From Sipunculus nudus (lineage: Eukaryota > Annelida > Sipuncula > Golfingiida > Sipunculidae), in assembly GCA_026874595.1 (NCBI GenBank), contig CM049306.1, positions 83,662,142-83,726,141 of the forward strand: DNA of 64,000 nt, read 5' to 3'. Shown piece after piece: positions 23,571-36,240 of the stretch. The position numbers were made by a program, and so were the translations under genes. The notes under the pieces were generated by a model. The model was given only the letters and a program-made list of their open reading frames with translations, made no database searches and had not been told where the DNA came from. Numbering within the stretch: position 1 is the first letter of the stretch; every line of letters begins with the position of its first letter.

Positions 23571-25011
23571 AATTTTTCCTGATAAAAATGGCTCCCAATT
23601 GATGTTGATTAACTGACACTTTTAAGGGAAACAGAACGTACATGTGGAGTGACTTTGTTGTTCCCTGTACCTCATGTTTGTTACGTCATGACTTGCACTC
23701 AAAAGATGGCCATATCCTCATATGCTACATCCCTGTGTAAACAAATGTGCTATGTAAACCCATAAAACATTCATTCCGGGCACAAATCAACCCCTAAATT
23801 TAATCAATTGTTCCTTGAATTACTACCAAGCTATTCTCAAATGTTGTTGGGTTTTGTTGGGGCATATATCTTATTCACATTTTCACTGTCATAATTTCCC
23901 TGGCACCAATGGTACAGATTTGAAACATTTGTTAACATTTAGCAAACCACAGTATTCAGAAATTAGGTGAACTTGTCCTCAGAGTGGTTTTATCAGTCTT
24001 GATTTTAAATATCAAGCCCTGCTTTTACCTGTGAACATATTTCATATGACAACAGTGATAGTCTGTGAACAGTTTAGTCACTATCCATCACTGCTAATTA
24101 CCTGTTGCGTGGCAGTGACCATGAGTGATGAAAACGGTCACAGACCTTCCTTTTGTGATAGCCAAGTTCTCATAGTGATAGAATGCTCTATATATTATAC
24201 ATGCACAATGAGGGATGTCTGTGTATTTTTTCCTTCACTTCCTTCTTGTATCTCAATAACTGCTTTCTTGTCTCTAGATATTCAACAAGAATTCTTATTC
24301 TGATGAAAAGAGAGCACAGAGAATGTCTAGACAATGTGTCCAGGTATTATATTTTTCAAAATTCTAGAATTATGACATATTTCATCAAAAATTATTTCAA
24401 TAAAACATTTTTTTAGACATCTGTGCAAGAACACACAGACATCAATCTCAGTGCTTGTTATGTAAACCTTGGTATAATCATTGTAAACTCTGTTCAAATC
24501 CAGAGCCCATGTGCAGCTGGTCTTAGTGAATACTGAACAGATACCTGTGTCATACTATTTGGCTCTCAGCTCTTCAGAAGATATCAACTAGAAAATCAAT
24601 CCCATGCTTCCTCGAGCAAGCTGTTAAATGTGGCTGTTAAAAAGACTGCTAGCCTGTGTCATGGTCGGAATTATTATTGGATCCAGCCCTCAAACTGAGG
24701 CTAAAAAGTCTATACATGTCACATGAAACAGCCTGGAAAAGGTAGAGCCATCTATCAAAATCCTTCAAGTCTTAAATGCAATATTCAGCAGGGTAAAAAA
24801 TTGTTTTTTTTTTAAAGTTACTTCACTGAACATGCTATTCAGTGGCATTAAAACCTGACCATGTAGTAACCCCTTAAATAACACATTTAATACAGGATTT
24901 TGTGGAGTTAGGACACCTGGTACGTACTTATCTGGTTGGTGGTAGTCTAATCCAAAATGCATTGGTACATGTGCTGGCCCTCTACATTATTTATCAAGTA
25001 ACAACTTTTGG
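23571..25011. other. no supported gene
   Basis: Unremarkable sequence. ORFs at 24031-24303, 24183-24416 and 24765-24962 have no recognisable features. Confidence 0.4.
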
Positions 25012-28000
25012 AGTAGCTGCCATTTGTATGACAGCTGTCATTGGTAGAGTACCTAAACATTGAGCATTAACTGGCATTGGTACGTGATGAGCCAGTCCTG
25101 TACACTCTGTGGCAGCTGTTACTGGCACTGACAGTTAGTAGGCCTATACCAGCTGTGCTTTGTACATAAGTTGGCTCCATAATCTATACACTAACTTTAA
25201 CTGGTACAACTGCTGGTTCTATAACACTGTTCATAAGCTGTCACTGATACAACAGATGGCTCTAGTGAGTGTACTAAAGCTGCATTTGCACAACAACAAG
25301 CTCAAGACACTACAGCAGCTGTCACTAGAACAACAGCTACCTCAAGAAACTGTACAGCAGCTGTCATTGGTACAACAGCTGGCTCATTACACATTTCATC
25401 AGCTGTCACTGATACAACAGATGGCTCTAGACAGTGCACTACAGCTGTCGTTTGTACAACAACTAGCTCAAGACACTGTACAGCAGCTGTCACTGGAACA
25501 ACAACTGTCTCAAGACACTGTACAGCAGCTGTCACAGGTACAACACCTGGCTCAAGACACTGTACAGCCGCTGTGGCTGGTACAACGGCTACCTCAAGAC
25601 ACTGTACAGCAGCTGTGGCTGGTACAACGGCTACCTCAAGACACTGTACAGCAGCTGTGGCTGGTACAACGGCTACCTCAAGACACTGTACAGCAGTTGT
25701 CACTGGTACAACAGCTGGCTCAAGACACTGTACAGCAGCTGTAACTGGTACAACAGCTGGCTCACTTGAGACACTGTGCAGCAGCTGTCACTGGTAACCC
25801 AGCTGGCTCAAGACATTGTACAGCAACTGTTACTGGTACAACAGCTGGCTCAAGACACTGTACAGCAGCTGTCACTGGTACAACAGCTACCACAAGTCAT
25901 TGTTCACTAGCTGCCACTGGTACAACAGCTACCTCCAGACACTGTACAGCAGCTGTCACTGGTACAACAGCTACCTTAAGACAATAACACCAGCTGTCAC
26001 TGGTACAACAGCTTGCTCAAGTAACTGTACATCAGCTGTCACTGGTACAACAGCAACCACAAGACACTGTACAGCAGCTGTCACTTGTAAAACAGCTTGC
26101 TCATTACACATTTCATTAGCTGTCACTGGTACAACAGCTGGTTCTATAACACAGTAAATAAGCTGTCAGTGATACAACAAATGGCTCTAGACACTGTACT
26201 ACAGCTGTCATTTGTACAACAACTAGCTAAAGACACTGAACAGCAGCTGTCACTGGAACAACAACTGTCTCAAGACACTGTGCACCAGCTGTCACTTGTA
26301 CAACAGCTACCACAAGTCAATGTTCACTAGCTGCCACTGGTACAACAGCTACGTAATGACACTGTACAGTAGCTGTCACTGGTACTACAGCTGGCTCAAG
26401 ACACTGCACAGCAGCTGTTATTGGTACAAGAGCTATCTGAACACATTGTACAGCAGCTGTCCCTGGTACAACAGTTGGCTCTATTAAGAGACTGTGTAGC
26501 AGCTGTCACTGGTATAAGAGCTGGCTCTAGAGAGTGTACTAAAGCTGCATTGTACAACTAGCTCAAGACACTGTACAGCAGCTGTCACTGGAACAACAGC
26601 TACCTCAAGACACTGTACAGAAGCTGTCACTGGTACAACAGCTACCTCATGACATTTTACAGCTGCTGTCACTGGTACAACAGCTACCTCAAGACACTTT
26701 ACAGCAGCTGTCACTGGTACAACAGCTGGCTCAAGAAAATGTACAGCAGCAAGCTGTCACTAGTACAACAGCTGGCATAAGACCCTCTACAACAGCTGTC
26801 ATTGGAACAACAGCTTCCTCAAGACACTGTACAGCAGCTGTCACTAGTAGAGCAGCTACCACAAGACACTGTACAGCAGCTGTCACTGGTACAACAGCTG
26901 GATCCATACACTGTACACCATCTGTAACTGGTACAACAGCTGGCTCAAGACAATATACAGCAGCTGTCACTAGTACAACAGCTGGCACAAGACCCTCTAC
27001 AGCAGCTGTCACTGGTACAACAGCTACCTAAAGACACTGTACACCAGCTGTCACTGGTAAAACAGCTTGCTCATTACACATTTCATTAGCTGTTACTGGA
27101 ACAACAACTGATTCAAGATACTTTACAGCAGCTGTCACTGGTACAACAGCTACCTCAAGATACTGTACAGTAGCTGTCACTGGTACAACAGCTTGCTCAA
27201 GATACTGCACAGCAGCTGTAACTGGTACAACAGCTAACTCAAGACACTGTACAGCAGCTGACACTGGTACAAGTTGGCCAAAGACACTGTACAGTAGCTG
27301 TATCTGGTACAACAGCTGGTTCAAGACACTGTACAGCAGCTGTCACTTGTATAACAGCTGGTTCTATAAAACTGTAAATAACCTGTCACTGATACAACTG
27401 ATTGCTCTAAATAGTATACTACAGCTGTCATTTGTACAACAACTGTCTCAAGACACTGTACAGCATCTGTCACTGGAACAGCAACTGTCTCAAGACACCA
27501 TACAGCAGCTGTAACTGGTACAACAGCTGGTTCAAGACACTGTACAGCAGCTGTCACTAGTACAACAGCTGGTACAAGACCCTCTACAGCAGCTGTCACT
27601 GGTACAACAGCTGGCTCATTACACATTTCATAAGCTGTCACTGGAACAACAGCTGGCTCCATACACTGTACACCAGCTGTCACTGGAACAATAGCTACCT
27701 CAAGACACTGTACCCCAGCTGTAACTGGTACAACAGCTGGCTCAAGACAATATCCAGCAGCTGTCACAAGTACAAAAGCTGGCAGAAGACCCTCTTCAGC
27801 AGCTGTCACTGGTACAAAAGCTACCTAAAGACACTGTACACCAGTTGTCACTGGTAAAACAGCTGGCTCATTACACATTTCATTAGCTATCACTGGTACA
27901 ACAGCTGGCTGCATACACTGTACACAGCTGTCACTGGTACAACAGCTACCTCAAGACACTGTACACCAGCTGTAACTGGTACAACTGGTGGCTTCATACA

Positions 28001-28060
28001 CTCTACAGCAGCTGTCACTGATACAACAGCTGGCTTCATACACTGTACAGCAGCTGTCAC
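25012..28060. repeat. 42-bp E-box-rich minisatellite (main block)
   Basis: About 70 diverged copies of a 42-bp unit, with phases such as CTCAAGACACTGTACAGCAG followed by CTGTCACTGGTACAACAGCT. Each intact unit contains two CAGCTG hexamers roughly 19 and 23 bp apart. Higher-order variants recur, such as blocks with TCATTACACATTTCATTAGC near 25382, 26099, 27070, 27625 and 27868. Because 42 is a multiple of 3, stretches stay open in several frames: 25160-25744 plus (194 codons, 14-residue QDTVQQL-type units) and 27321-27809 minus. Stops interrupt every frame across the block, so it is not a gene. Confidence 0.95.
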
Positions 28061-28480
28061 CCCAGGTAAAAAAATACTGCAGTATACCACAGTATTCCTG
28101 CAGTTTACTACAGTAATTCTGCAGAATACCACAGTTTACTGCAGTATAACACAGTTTACTGTTGTAAACGTGCAGTATGCAAAGAGCTGACTGCAGTAAT
28201 CCTGCAATATACCACAGTAAACCGCAGTATGCCACAGTTTACTGCGATATACCTCAGTTTACTGCACGGTCTGCAGTAAACTAACATCCTGCAAAGAGTA
28301 ATCTGCAGTCATACTGTAGTATGCTACATTTTACTGCAGTATACCACATTTTACTGCAGTCAACTTGGATTATGCACTTTGATTTCAACCGTATTAACAG
28401 ATGAACTGCAGTATATCTGAGGTATACTGCAGTTTTGCTGCACCTCCTGAGGTATTACTGCAGTATGCTTCAAAATTATT
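28061..28480. repeat. ACTGCAGT-rich degenerate repeat
   Basis: ACTGCAGTATACCACAGT-type words recur every ~18-25 bp (for example CTGCAGTATACCACAG at 28077, and variants at 28138, 28205, 28335 and 28410). The core ACTGCAGT is self-complementary, so the tract can fold locally. The unit is different from the flanking 42-bp repeat. Confidence 0.75.
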
Positions 28481-28896
28481 GCAGAAATTACTAATCAACT
28501 ACACCATACGCTATTGTAATAATATATGCATTATGTACTAGACTTTTATTTTAAGACAATCATTTAGACTGATACATTTCCCAGGAAAGCAGGGCAGTTG
28601 AATGTATTAATTACTTTAATTATATGTTTAAATTTGATAAATTAAATATTTTATAAATTATATTTCAAATTTTTTCACAATAATTGAAATCCCATCTGAA
28701 TGATGTTTGAATTTTTTTTTCAATCATAATCTGTTTAACAAGATGCATTTCAACAATTATTTTCAATTATATTAAAAAAGAATTTAAATGTCTAAAGTAG
28801 TTTTCATTTATTGGATTAACACAAACAGCTGATTTAGTTACTATAAAAATATTTAATTATTATATCATGTTAAAAAAAAGAATATATTTATGTGTG

Positions 28897-28956
<60 letters not shown>

Positions 28957-29807
28957 ATAGTTACTTTATGGAAACAACACTTACATGAATGAATTTTTTT
29001 GGAAAAGTATGTTTTAAAATAACACTTATACTAAAACAAAAATAATATTTATAATAATAATAATAATAATAATAACAATGATAATAATTTTAATAATAAT
29101 ATTATTATTATTATAATAATTTACTATTGTATGGCATCATATGATAATTATGTTATTATCAATAATGATTGTAATAATTATGAAAATACCGGTAAAAATG
29201 ATAACAATTATATATCATATTATATGTTATTATATTATTTTATTATGTAAGTATAGATGTTTGTAATAATAATGATAATTATAATATAATATCAATAATA
29301 TATAAATAATAAAATATCAATAATAAATTAATAAGATAAATATAATTTTAAAAATTATTAATAAAATATTTTTTTCTAATATATATATTATTGATTATTT
29401 TTAATGACATTTAAATTGATCATGTGTGCCATATATTCCATTAACTGAATGTGAGGAACTATTATGTTGATACCTATACATTAATAAACATGGATGAGAA
29501 ACCATGTTTACATATAAAATATGAAAAAAAAATAAATAGAATATGTTGCTTAAAATTATATTCCATGTACAATTGATGCTGCAGTAGCAGAATTTTGTTT
29601 GAAATATGAAAAAAATTGTATTATATAAAATTATTGAATATAGAAATATTAAACAAAATAAGAATTTACCAACAAGAGATCATTGTTTTATTTTAATCTA
29701 TTTATCGTTTTATTTTAAATGAAAATTATATTTATTTATCTTTATAATAACATTAACTTAAATTGAATATCAGTGGTTAATTTATCTAAATTTTAGGAAA
29801 CCCTTAA
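28481..29807. repeat. very AT-rich spacer with microsatellites
   Basis: Almost pure A/T DNA with an (AT)n run at 28901-28954, (TAA)n at about 29050-29075 and many ATTATT and TAATAA stretches. It separates two blocks of the same 42-bp minisatellite. No gene. Confidence 0.85.
28901..28954. repeat. (AT)n microsatellite
   Basis: About 54 bp of uninterrupted AT dinucleotides. Confidence 0.95.
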
Positions 29808-30380
29808 CTGTACAGGTACAACAGCTGGCTCAAGACACTGCACAGCAGGTGCCACTGGTACAGCAGCAACCTCAAGACACTGTACACCAGCTGGCACTGG
29901 CACAACAGCTGTGACTGGTACAACAGCTACCTCAAGAAACTCTATACCAGCTGTCACTAGTATAACAGCTGCCAATGGTACAACAGCTGGCTTTGAACAC
30001 AGTGTTACAGCTATCACTTGTACTGCAGCTGGCTTTGAACACTGTGGTTGAGCTGCCAATGGTACAACAACTGGCTTTGAACACTTTATTTTAGCTTTCA
30101 CTTGCAAAATAGCTGGCTTTGAACACTTTTCAATCTGTGGCTGGTATAACAACTGGTTTGGAAACTGCTTGTGTTTAAGCTTTCAATATTAGAGCAGTTG
30201 GCTTTGAACACCGAGTTTCAGCTGCCAATTGCATCGTTGAACACTGGTTCTGTTTACTGTATACCACCTGTCACTCATACATTATTCTAGCTCAGTACAC
30301 AATATACCAGTAGCCATAGATACAAGTGTTAGCTCTGTACACAATATACCAGTAGCCATAGATACAAGTGTTAGCTCTGT
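29808..30380. repeat. 42-bp minisatellite, decayed distal block
   Basis: The unit GGTACAACAGCTGGCTCAAG resumes at about 29814, becomes GGCTTTGAACAC variants after 29990, and ends in two nearly identical 42-bp units at about 30298-30381 (CCAGTAGCCATAGATACAAG). Orientation and period match the main block, so both are one original array. Confidence 0.85.
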
Positions 30381-32981
30381 ATATTATAAGGACTGTAATA
30401 CAATTTAGTTCATATGTCAAGTATTCAGATTGATATACCTTCTTTGTCCAAAAATTATATTTTCAACTGTACAAAAGAACACAGATTTACAGTAATGGGT
30501 AGAAGTATATTGCTAGATCCCCAAACAATGCCATCCATATCTATACCGCGTTCCAATATCTTACGATGACAAGTAGTCTCCTACATCATCCCTCTGTTAG
30601 ATCTTATCAAAGGCTGAGGGTCGCTAGACCCATGACTGTGGTCTGGGCTGCTGTGAGAGGCTGGCAGACAGAGAGGGTGACCCATTCCATTGATGCACAG
30701 CCTGATGCGGATGGTATCCGTTTATATTAAATTAACCATCAAGGTAAGGCAGCCATCTAAAAGAAGACATAAAGGATAAAAAGACCATCACTTATCCAAG
30801 AACCAGTTCACCAAATGTCCCTAGAGTAATCTTGAATAATCCCAAGGGATTTTAAGTGGGGTTAATAGGAGTATATATTCATCATGATATGTATATATTC
30901 AGTATTAAAATACTCCTTTGATAGAATACAAGTAACCACAAAAACAAAATACTAAAGATTATATAAAAGCTTAAACTGCAAAACATTCAATAACTTTTTC
31001 CTTTGGTAATAATGTATTTTATTTTTGTCATTTTTTTTAAACTGTATGCCTTGGGTAGAAGAAAATGGTTCACTTGTGAAAGAACAATATATTCCCCAAA
31101 TTTTTTACACTTAATTTTAATTACACAATAATTTCACTGGCACGCAAACAAACTGATAGAATGTTTTATATGACTTTTATATGAATGTTTTCAGGCTACT
31201 CTAGCAAATTGCTTTATTGCCTACATGAACCTGAAGTTATTCATAACAGATAATAAAGTCTATATTATAATCTAAACTAGAATCAAAATTTATTAGGCTG
31301 GAGCTGTAGCACAAAATGTATACATAAGCAACTGCAAGGTCTAACTGTAATAAAGTTTTGTGAAGAATTGGTCCATGGCCTGTTTGTGACCATATATTGA
31401 ATGATGACAAAGGTATCCATGCCACAAGAATAGTATGTTATACAGAAATCTCCAGGATTTCAGGTTTTATATGCATGAATTTTTTTCTCATGGGGTATGA
31501 AAAAACCCAGAAGTCATACCCTGTCATTAAGACATTAGAGCAAATCTCTGAGGTTCTAATGAGATTTCACCATTAGGCCATAGAGGCATCCCTTGGGTGT
31601 AAACTGAGGACTTTCAGCTCACAATGTCAAGCATCTTAACCACTGGTCCTATGCAAGTTTTATGAGAAATCTACTAACAGCTGTAAATGTACAGGTGGAC
31701 CTTATTCTGGATACAAAATAATGAAAACAAAGCTTTCTGTTCTTAGTTAACTACCCTTTGCTTAAACATTTTTTCATAAACTGGCCTCGTATATGACATA
31801 TGGAAATATAATTTTATGCAAGATCTGTAACAGTAAAGAAACTTTCACATGGTTAATCCCACAAGAATTTATAGATTTTATGTTAATGATCAAAATACAT
31901 TAAAGTTAAGTTTTGTTTCTCTTGTTATTTGAATTTACAAAATGAATTAATTACATTTGGAGATTAAGAATACAAATAAAAGATCAAAAGTGACTTTGAT
32001 CTAAAGACCATTACACTAACAAAGTAGTGGCTTTGATCTTAAGACCGTTATACTTACAATATAGTCAGAAAATCATAAGCTAATGGAAGCATGAATACAT
32101 CACAGAATATTTTAAAAGAAAAAACTTCATGTAAAATTCATTTTAAGAGACAAATGTTATATGATGGACAAATGAGTTTACTTTGAAAGTATCTGCAGCA
32201 ACAGAGTATTTACAAAATTCATCATTATCATTCATTTACTGAGACGACACTGGAAAAAAAAGACAAAAGAACCTTCATTTCAACTCATCCATTAAACACA
32301 TTTATGTTCACATCAAGGATCAGTAGTTCATTTGTATAGGAGATTAGGTTGTGTTTGTTCAAAGCTAACAGACAATACAAATGATGATTGTTAGAAACTT
32401 AATTTGCATTTTGACATACCGTAAGTTACATCAGTACAACCTGTAAAGAAATTGTGAAAAGAAGCTCTGGTTATTATTCCTGTACCAAGTTGTCAGAATT
32501 CTTCCTTTCAGTCATTAATTACTGATTCCTTGGAAGGAAAAGAAACAAATACAAAGAAAAGGAAGGACAACTATCGCTATATATTTTCTGTATGTTGTGT
32601 TGAAAATCCAAGTCAAAATTTTGTTGAAATGCTAAAGGTATTATTGCATATACTGACTAATCTTCATGAACAACTAAAAATGACCTAATTGCCACCTGAT
32701 TATTAATATATCATATGATCACATTACCTTTAAAGTCTGAAGGTGCTCTTATCATATATTTCATGACGAAAAACATACATTTCCAACACCATTTCCACTT
32801 TAGCCTTTATTAAACACTTGTGTCAGTTACAACATTAAATGTGCCTCTCAGGTTTTCATTTAGCTGACAAATGAACTTTCAGCAATGACAATATTTCTGT
32901 TTCTATAGATAGGATCACAAGTTTATACCTACTGTTATCACTGTACTTTCTCTTTTTGTCATGCTAGATATCAAACCTTGT
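30381..32981. other. no supported gene; possible degenerate SINE at 31.5-31.66 kb
   Basis: A GC-richer, ORF-free patch lies at 30541-30740. On the minus strand around 31655-31500, CCAGTGGTTAAGATGCTTG resembles a tRNA A-box region, but the B box is degenerate, so an old tRNA-SINE is only possible. A 48-bp duplication with TTGATCTAAAGACC and TTGATCTTAAGACC lies at about 31995-32058. Confidence 0.35.
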
Positions 32982-33900
32982 TCACCACAAAATTTCTTTT
33001 GGTTTTGTTTTGAGTTGTTTTATGTCAAATGCATCAACAAGGGGTATGAACCAGATTTCTGCCAAGCCAGAGGCCTTGAGAACTACCTGATAAGGTGAAA
33101 GGATTGTTATGAATACAGAGACATTACCCAGCGGGACACCCTGCCAGTTCCAGCAACTGGTGCTGATCAGTCCTATGCAGCTTGTCCTTTCTTGCGTGGA
33201 AGCCACTGAAAGATTAATTGGTCTGCAGCTTGTGGTGTCATGAATAACATTCTCCACTCCTACTTATAAAGAAAGTAATAAGGTACGCTGACCTGCTTTC
33301 CTGCTGAGACTCCTTGTAAGAGGACATCGTTCCTGGTGATGCAACACTCTAATGGAGTCCAGCAAAACCATGAATGCTTTTACAGCACTGACAAGAGAAC
33401 AAAACCTAGATGCTAAAATAACAGTCTGGCTTATAGAGACTGTCACAAGCAAGGTTTTGTTGGGCTGAAAGCTGCTGTGAATTTTCTCAATGTTTGACAA
33501 AATATCAAAACTTTCTGCCTCTTTATCTGATGGGTGGTCTTTTGTTGGAAATGCACCTGAGATTTTCCACTTGAGACAAAAATGTCTTCATCATTTGTTT
33601 TATTTCTATACTTGGAATCCCTGAGTCTTTCTTTTGCTTTATAAAGTCTGTGTAATCTGAAACATAATCTTTTGTGTAAACTCTGCCCACATAGCTGCTT
33701 TGTATTGCAACACAGGACCTGATAGGAAATAATACTTGCAGCCTTAACTTGGCACACCCTTGGAGCTCCTTGATGAATGTGGGATCATAATATGCGAACT
33801 TTATTAAAGTTGTCATGACTATATCAATGAAAGCACAATGTTTACAAAGCAACTGATACATGAATAACACGTAATGTTCAGTGGAGCATGGATACATGGC
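32982..33900 (-). pseudogene. candidate coding locus, broken by a frameshift and an in-frame stop
   Basis: The minus strand reads as coding almost throughout. A good acceptor context (pyrimidine-rich, ending ACCAG) precedes position 33900. One frame is open from 33900 to about 33555 (ORF 33523-33897, 124 codons, with FIKELQGCAKLRLQ and SDYTDFIKQKKDSG); coding character then continues one base out of frame from about 33555 to a TAA at 33264-33266, and in that same frame from 33263 to a TGA at 32982. Joined conceptually the segment covers about 300 residues. I recognise no family. It could be a decayed gene or retrocopy, or a real exon with one assembly indel and an unrecognised splice. There is no poly-A tract or obvious repeat origin. 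Confidence 0.4.
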
Positions 33901-35783
33901 CTGGTAAAAAGATACAGCAAAAATTTTGTTTCATTGAATATGACTCATTATGTTTAATGGTGTTGTGTAAATGTTTCTTATATCATATGTGTATGTCTTA
34001 TTTAGTACCGTTAGGTGTAAATATCTCTTCAATCTGTGTGATCTCTCTTTTAATAGGTGTAAATTTCCCTTTACTGTTATATGATACATGAATGAATTCT
34101 GCATCAGTGCTTTAATCCAATGCCATCCATGATCATTAATTACATCAACTGTTCATCACACACACATTGGTCAATGTAATATCCTGGTTTCATATCACTG
34201 AATAATTAAAAATGAATGATCATCCCCAGAAATATTCAATTCATGTTCATGTAAAGCATGTAAAAATAATATCTGTAGATAGTCAAACAAGCAAGCATAC
34301 ATATCTGAAAAGTCCATCTATTCTCACTAATTTATAAATAATGATACATATACTTTTGAAGGAAAGGACTGGCTGAATTGCTCCAAAAGCTTGCCTTGAA
34401 TAGTGATGACTGTGCAGATATTTTATGCAGCTATGATGCCTTAATCACCACTATAAGGAGTAAATGTATTTTTATGCAGGTAATAATATACAGGTAAGAA
34501 AATATTTACACTGAAATATCATTCAAATGACTGGATTCAGGCCTACCAGTAATTAACTAAAGATCTCAGTACTGTTAAAATTTGGATTTAATGCTTTAAA
34601 ATGCATGCAGTAAGAGCTTAAAGTAGAATATACATTTCAAAATCACATTTAAATGTTAATAATAAGGAACATGATAATCTAAATGGTATAAATCAATCAA
34701 GATTTTCCCCACAAACATTTATAATAAAATTAACACTTACCAGAAAATCCAGTCACAAAATCCAGAAACAGTTATACATGCATCTGACTTGTACATGAAA
34801 CTTTACTGTACCCAGTGTTTTTTTTTAGTTGTGGCAATCAAACACTACCATGTTTGAAGGTTCTGAGCGAATCAAAACTCCTAAATGCTAACCTTCCAGC
34901 AAATACACTGATATGACAATGGATGCCATATATATAGTGCTATTCTTCACCAGCTGACTAGTGGTCAGATGGCCATAATAAAGCTGCTCAGAAGGAAAAG
35001 CTGGCTTCTCAATAAACTCACTTGTATTTAAGACAGACCCTTCAGTTATTACTATTAATTGCCTGTGGAGCTTAACAGTAGATTCTCATATGGTCATATG
35101 GGTAGATGGCTGGATCCCCTTAAGAATGTCAGAGGTCAGGGAAACAGACTGTCGTATAGTCTACAACACAATGGTACAAGAAATTCTGGAGTACTGAAAT
35201 GAACTGATTGAATTGTCTGCCAGCAGACATGCAGAAGCAAATATTCAGTCCAACATCATAGGGTAACTTTGATCTGCTGTAGATAATTAAGTTATTAACT
35301 CCAAGCCATTCATAGTGCAATGAGAAGTAATTAGCTACAGGCTTTAAACAGAATTTAACAATACATTATAATTACTGTTTTAACTTGGTTTGGTCTTTAT
35401 AACTGCTGTGGTGAGATGTTTCAGTGAAACTTGGCCTTACTGATGAACTGTGACAATTCAAAATTTAGGTAAACCAAATGAGAATTTTACCAAACTTTAA
35501 TTTCTATGCTTGGTACAAACACTTAACGGACACAACTCATTTGGCTTACAGCTCTGCCACTCAAGAAATGATTACACTGAAGCTTTGTATTGTAAAGTAA
35601 ATTGTGATCATCCATGTTATGTTTCTACACGTTTAATTAACATTTAACTAGAAAAGGTTGCTTTGGTTGTAACTCACTTACCACTGGAGATGTTTAAATA
35701 AATGTTGGTCCTCCTAAACATTGTGATACAAACAGACCCAGTATTTGAATATTTTCACTTTCTTAAATTTCCATGCTTTAATA

Positions 35784-35786
<3 letters not shown>
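33901..35786. other. no supported gene; weak exon-like ORF near 35.2 kb
   Basis: If the 33-kb locus is real this would be upstream intron. A 63-codon minus ORF at 35129-35320 contains an acceptor-like TGTCTGCTGGCAG near 35220, then a short open stretch ending in TGA at 35129; too short to support. Confidence 0.3.
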
Positions 35787-35839
<53 letters not shown>

Positions 35840-35844
35840 ATATA
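35787..35844. repeat. (TA)n microsatellite
   Basis: About 58 bp of TA dinucleotides with one TTTA interruption. Confidence 0.95.
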
Positions 35845-36153
35845 ACTTTTTTTAAAACACTGTGATGTTAACTGAGAAATCGACTAGAGGCAGGCTTAAG
35901 TTTGTAAAGCATATGGCACAAATACATCACACTTATATGAGAGTCCAAGGTATTCTAGATACCCTTGGTTCTCAGTCTGACTAATGTCATGAAAAATAAC
36001 AGTCAAAATCTGTGAACATATTAAGCTGGAAGCATGAGGCAGGTCTTAACATTTATATCTCATACACAACATACAAATAGAGATGTGCCTTTCAGCAACA
36101 TACTTCTCACAACTGTCTATCTGTCTTGTCCATTTAAACCACTATTTCTTACG

Positions 36154-36240
36154 CCAAAAAAACCTTTGTTTCTGGTTACAAAGCAGAAAAATCTTGGGTC
36201 GGTAGGTAGGTAAAAGTTTTTTTTCTTCCTTTCTTTTTAC
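36154..36240. repeat. MITE-end-like segment, left
   Basis: CCAAAAAAACCTTTGTTTC here is present in inverted form at 38604-38627 (with an extra A/T stretch), and GGGTCGGT occurs near both. Either the two ends of one ~2.5-kb insertion or two independent fragments of one MITE family. Confidence 0.5.

Noticed and set aside
25160-25744. 194-codon ORF as a repetitive protein gene
   Set aside because: It is one frame of the 42-bp minisatellite; the other frames and the minus strand are equally open elsewhere, and stops interrupt the array.
35129-35320. Exon on the minus strand
   Set aside because: An acceptor-like sequence exists but the open part after it is under 35 codons and ends in a stop; indistinguishable from chance.
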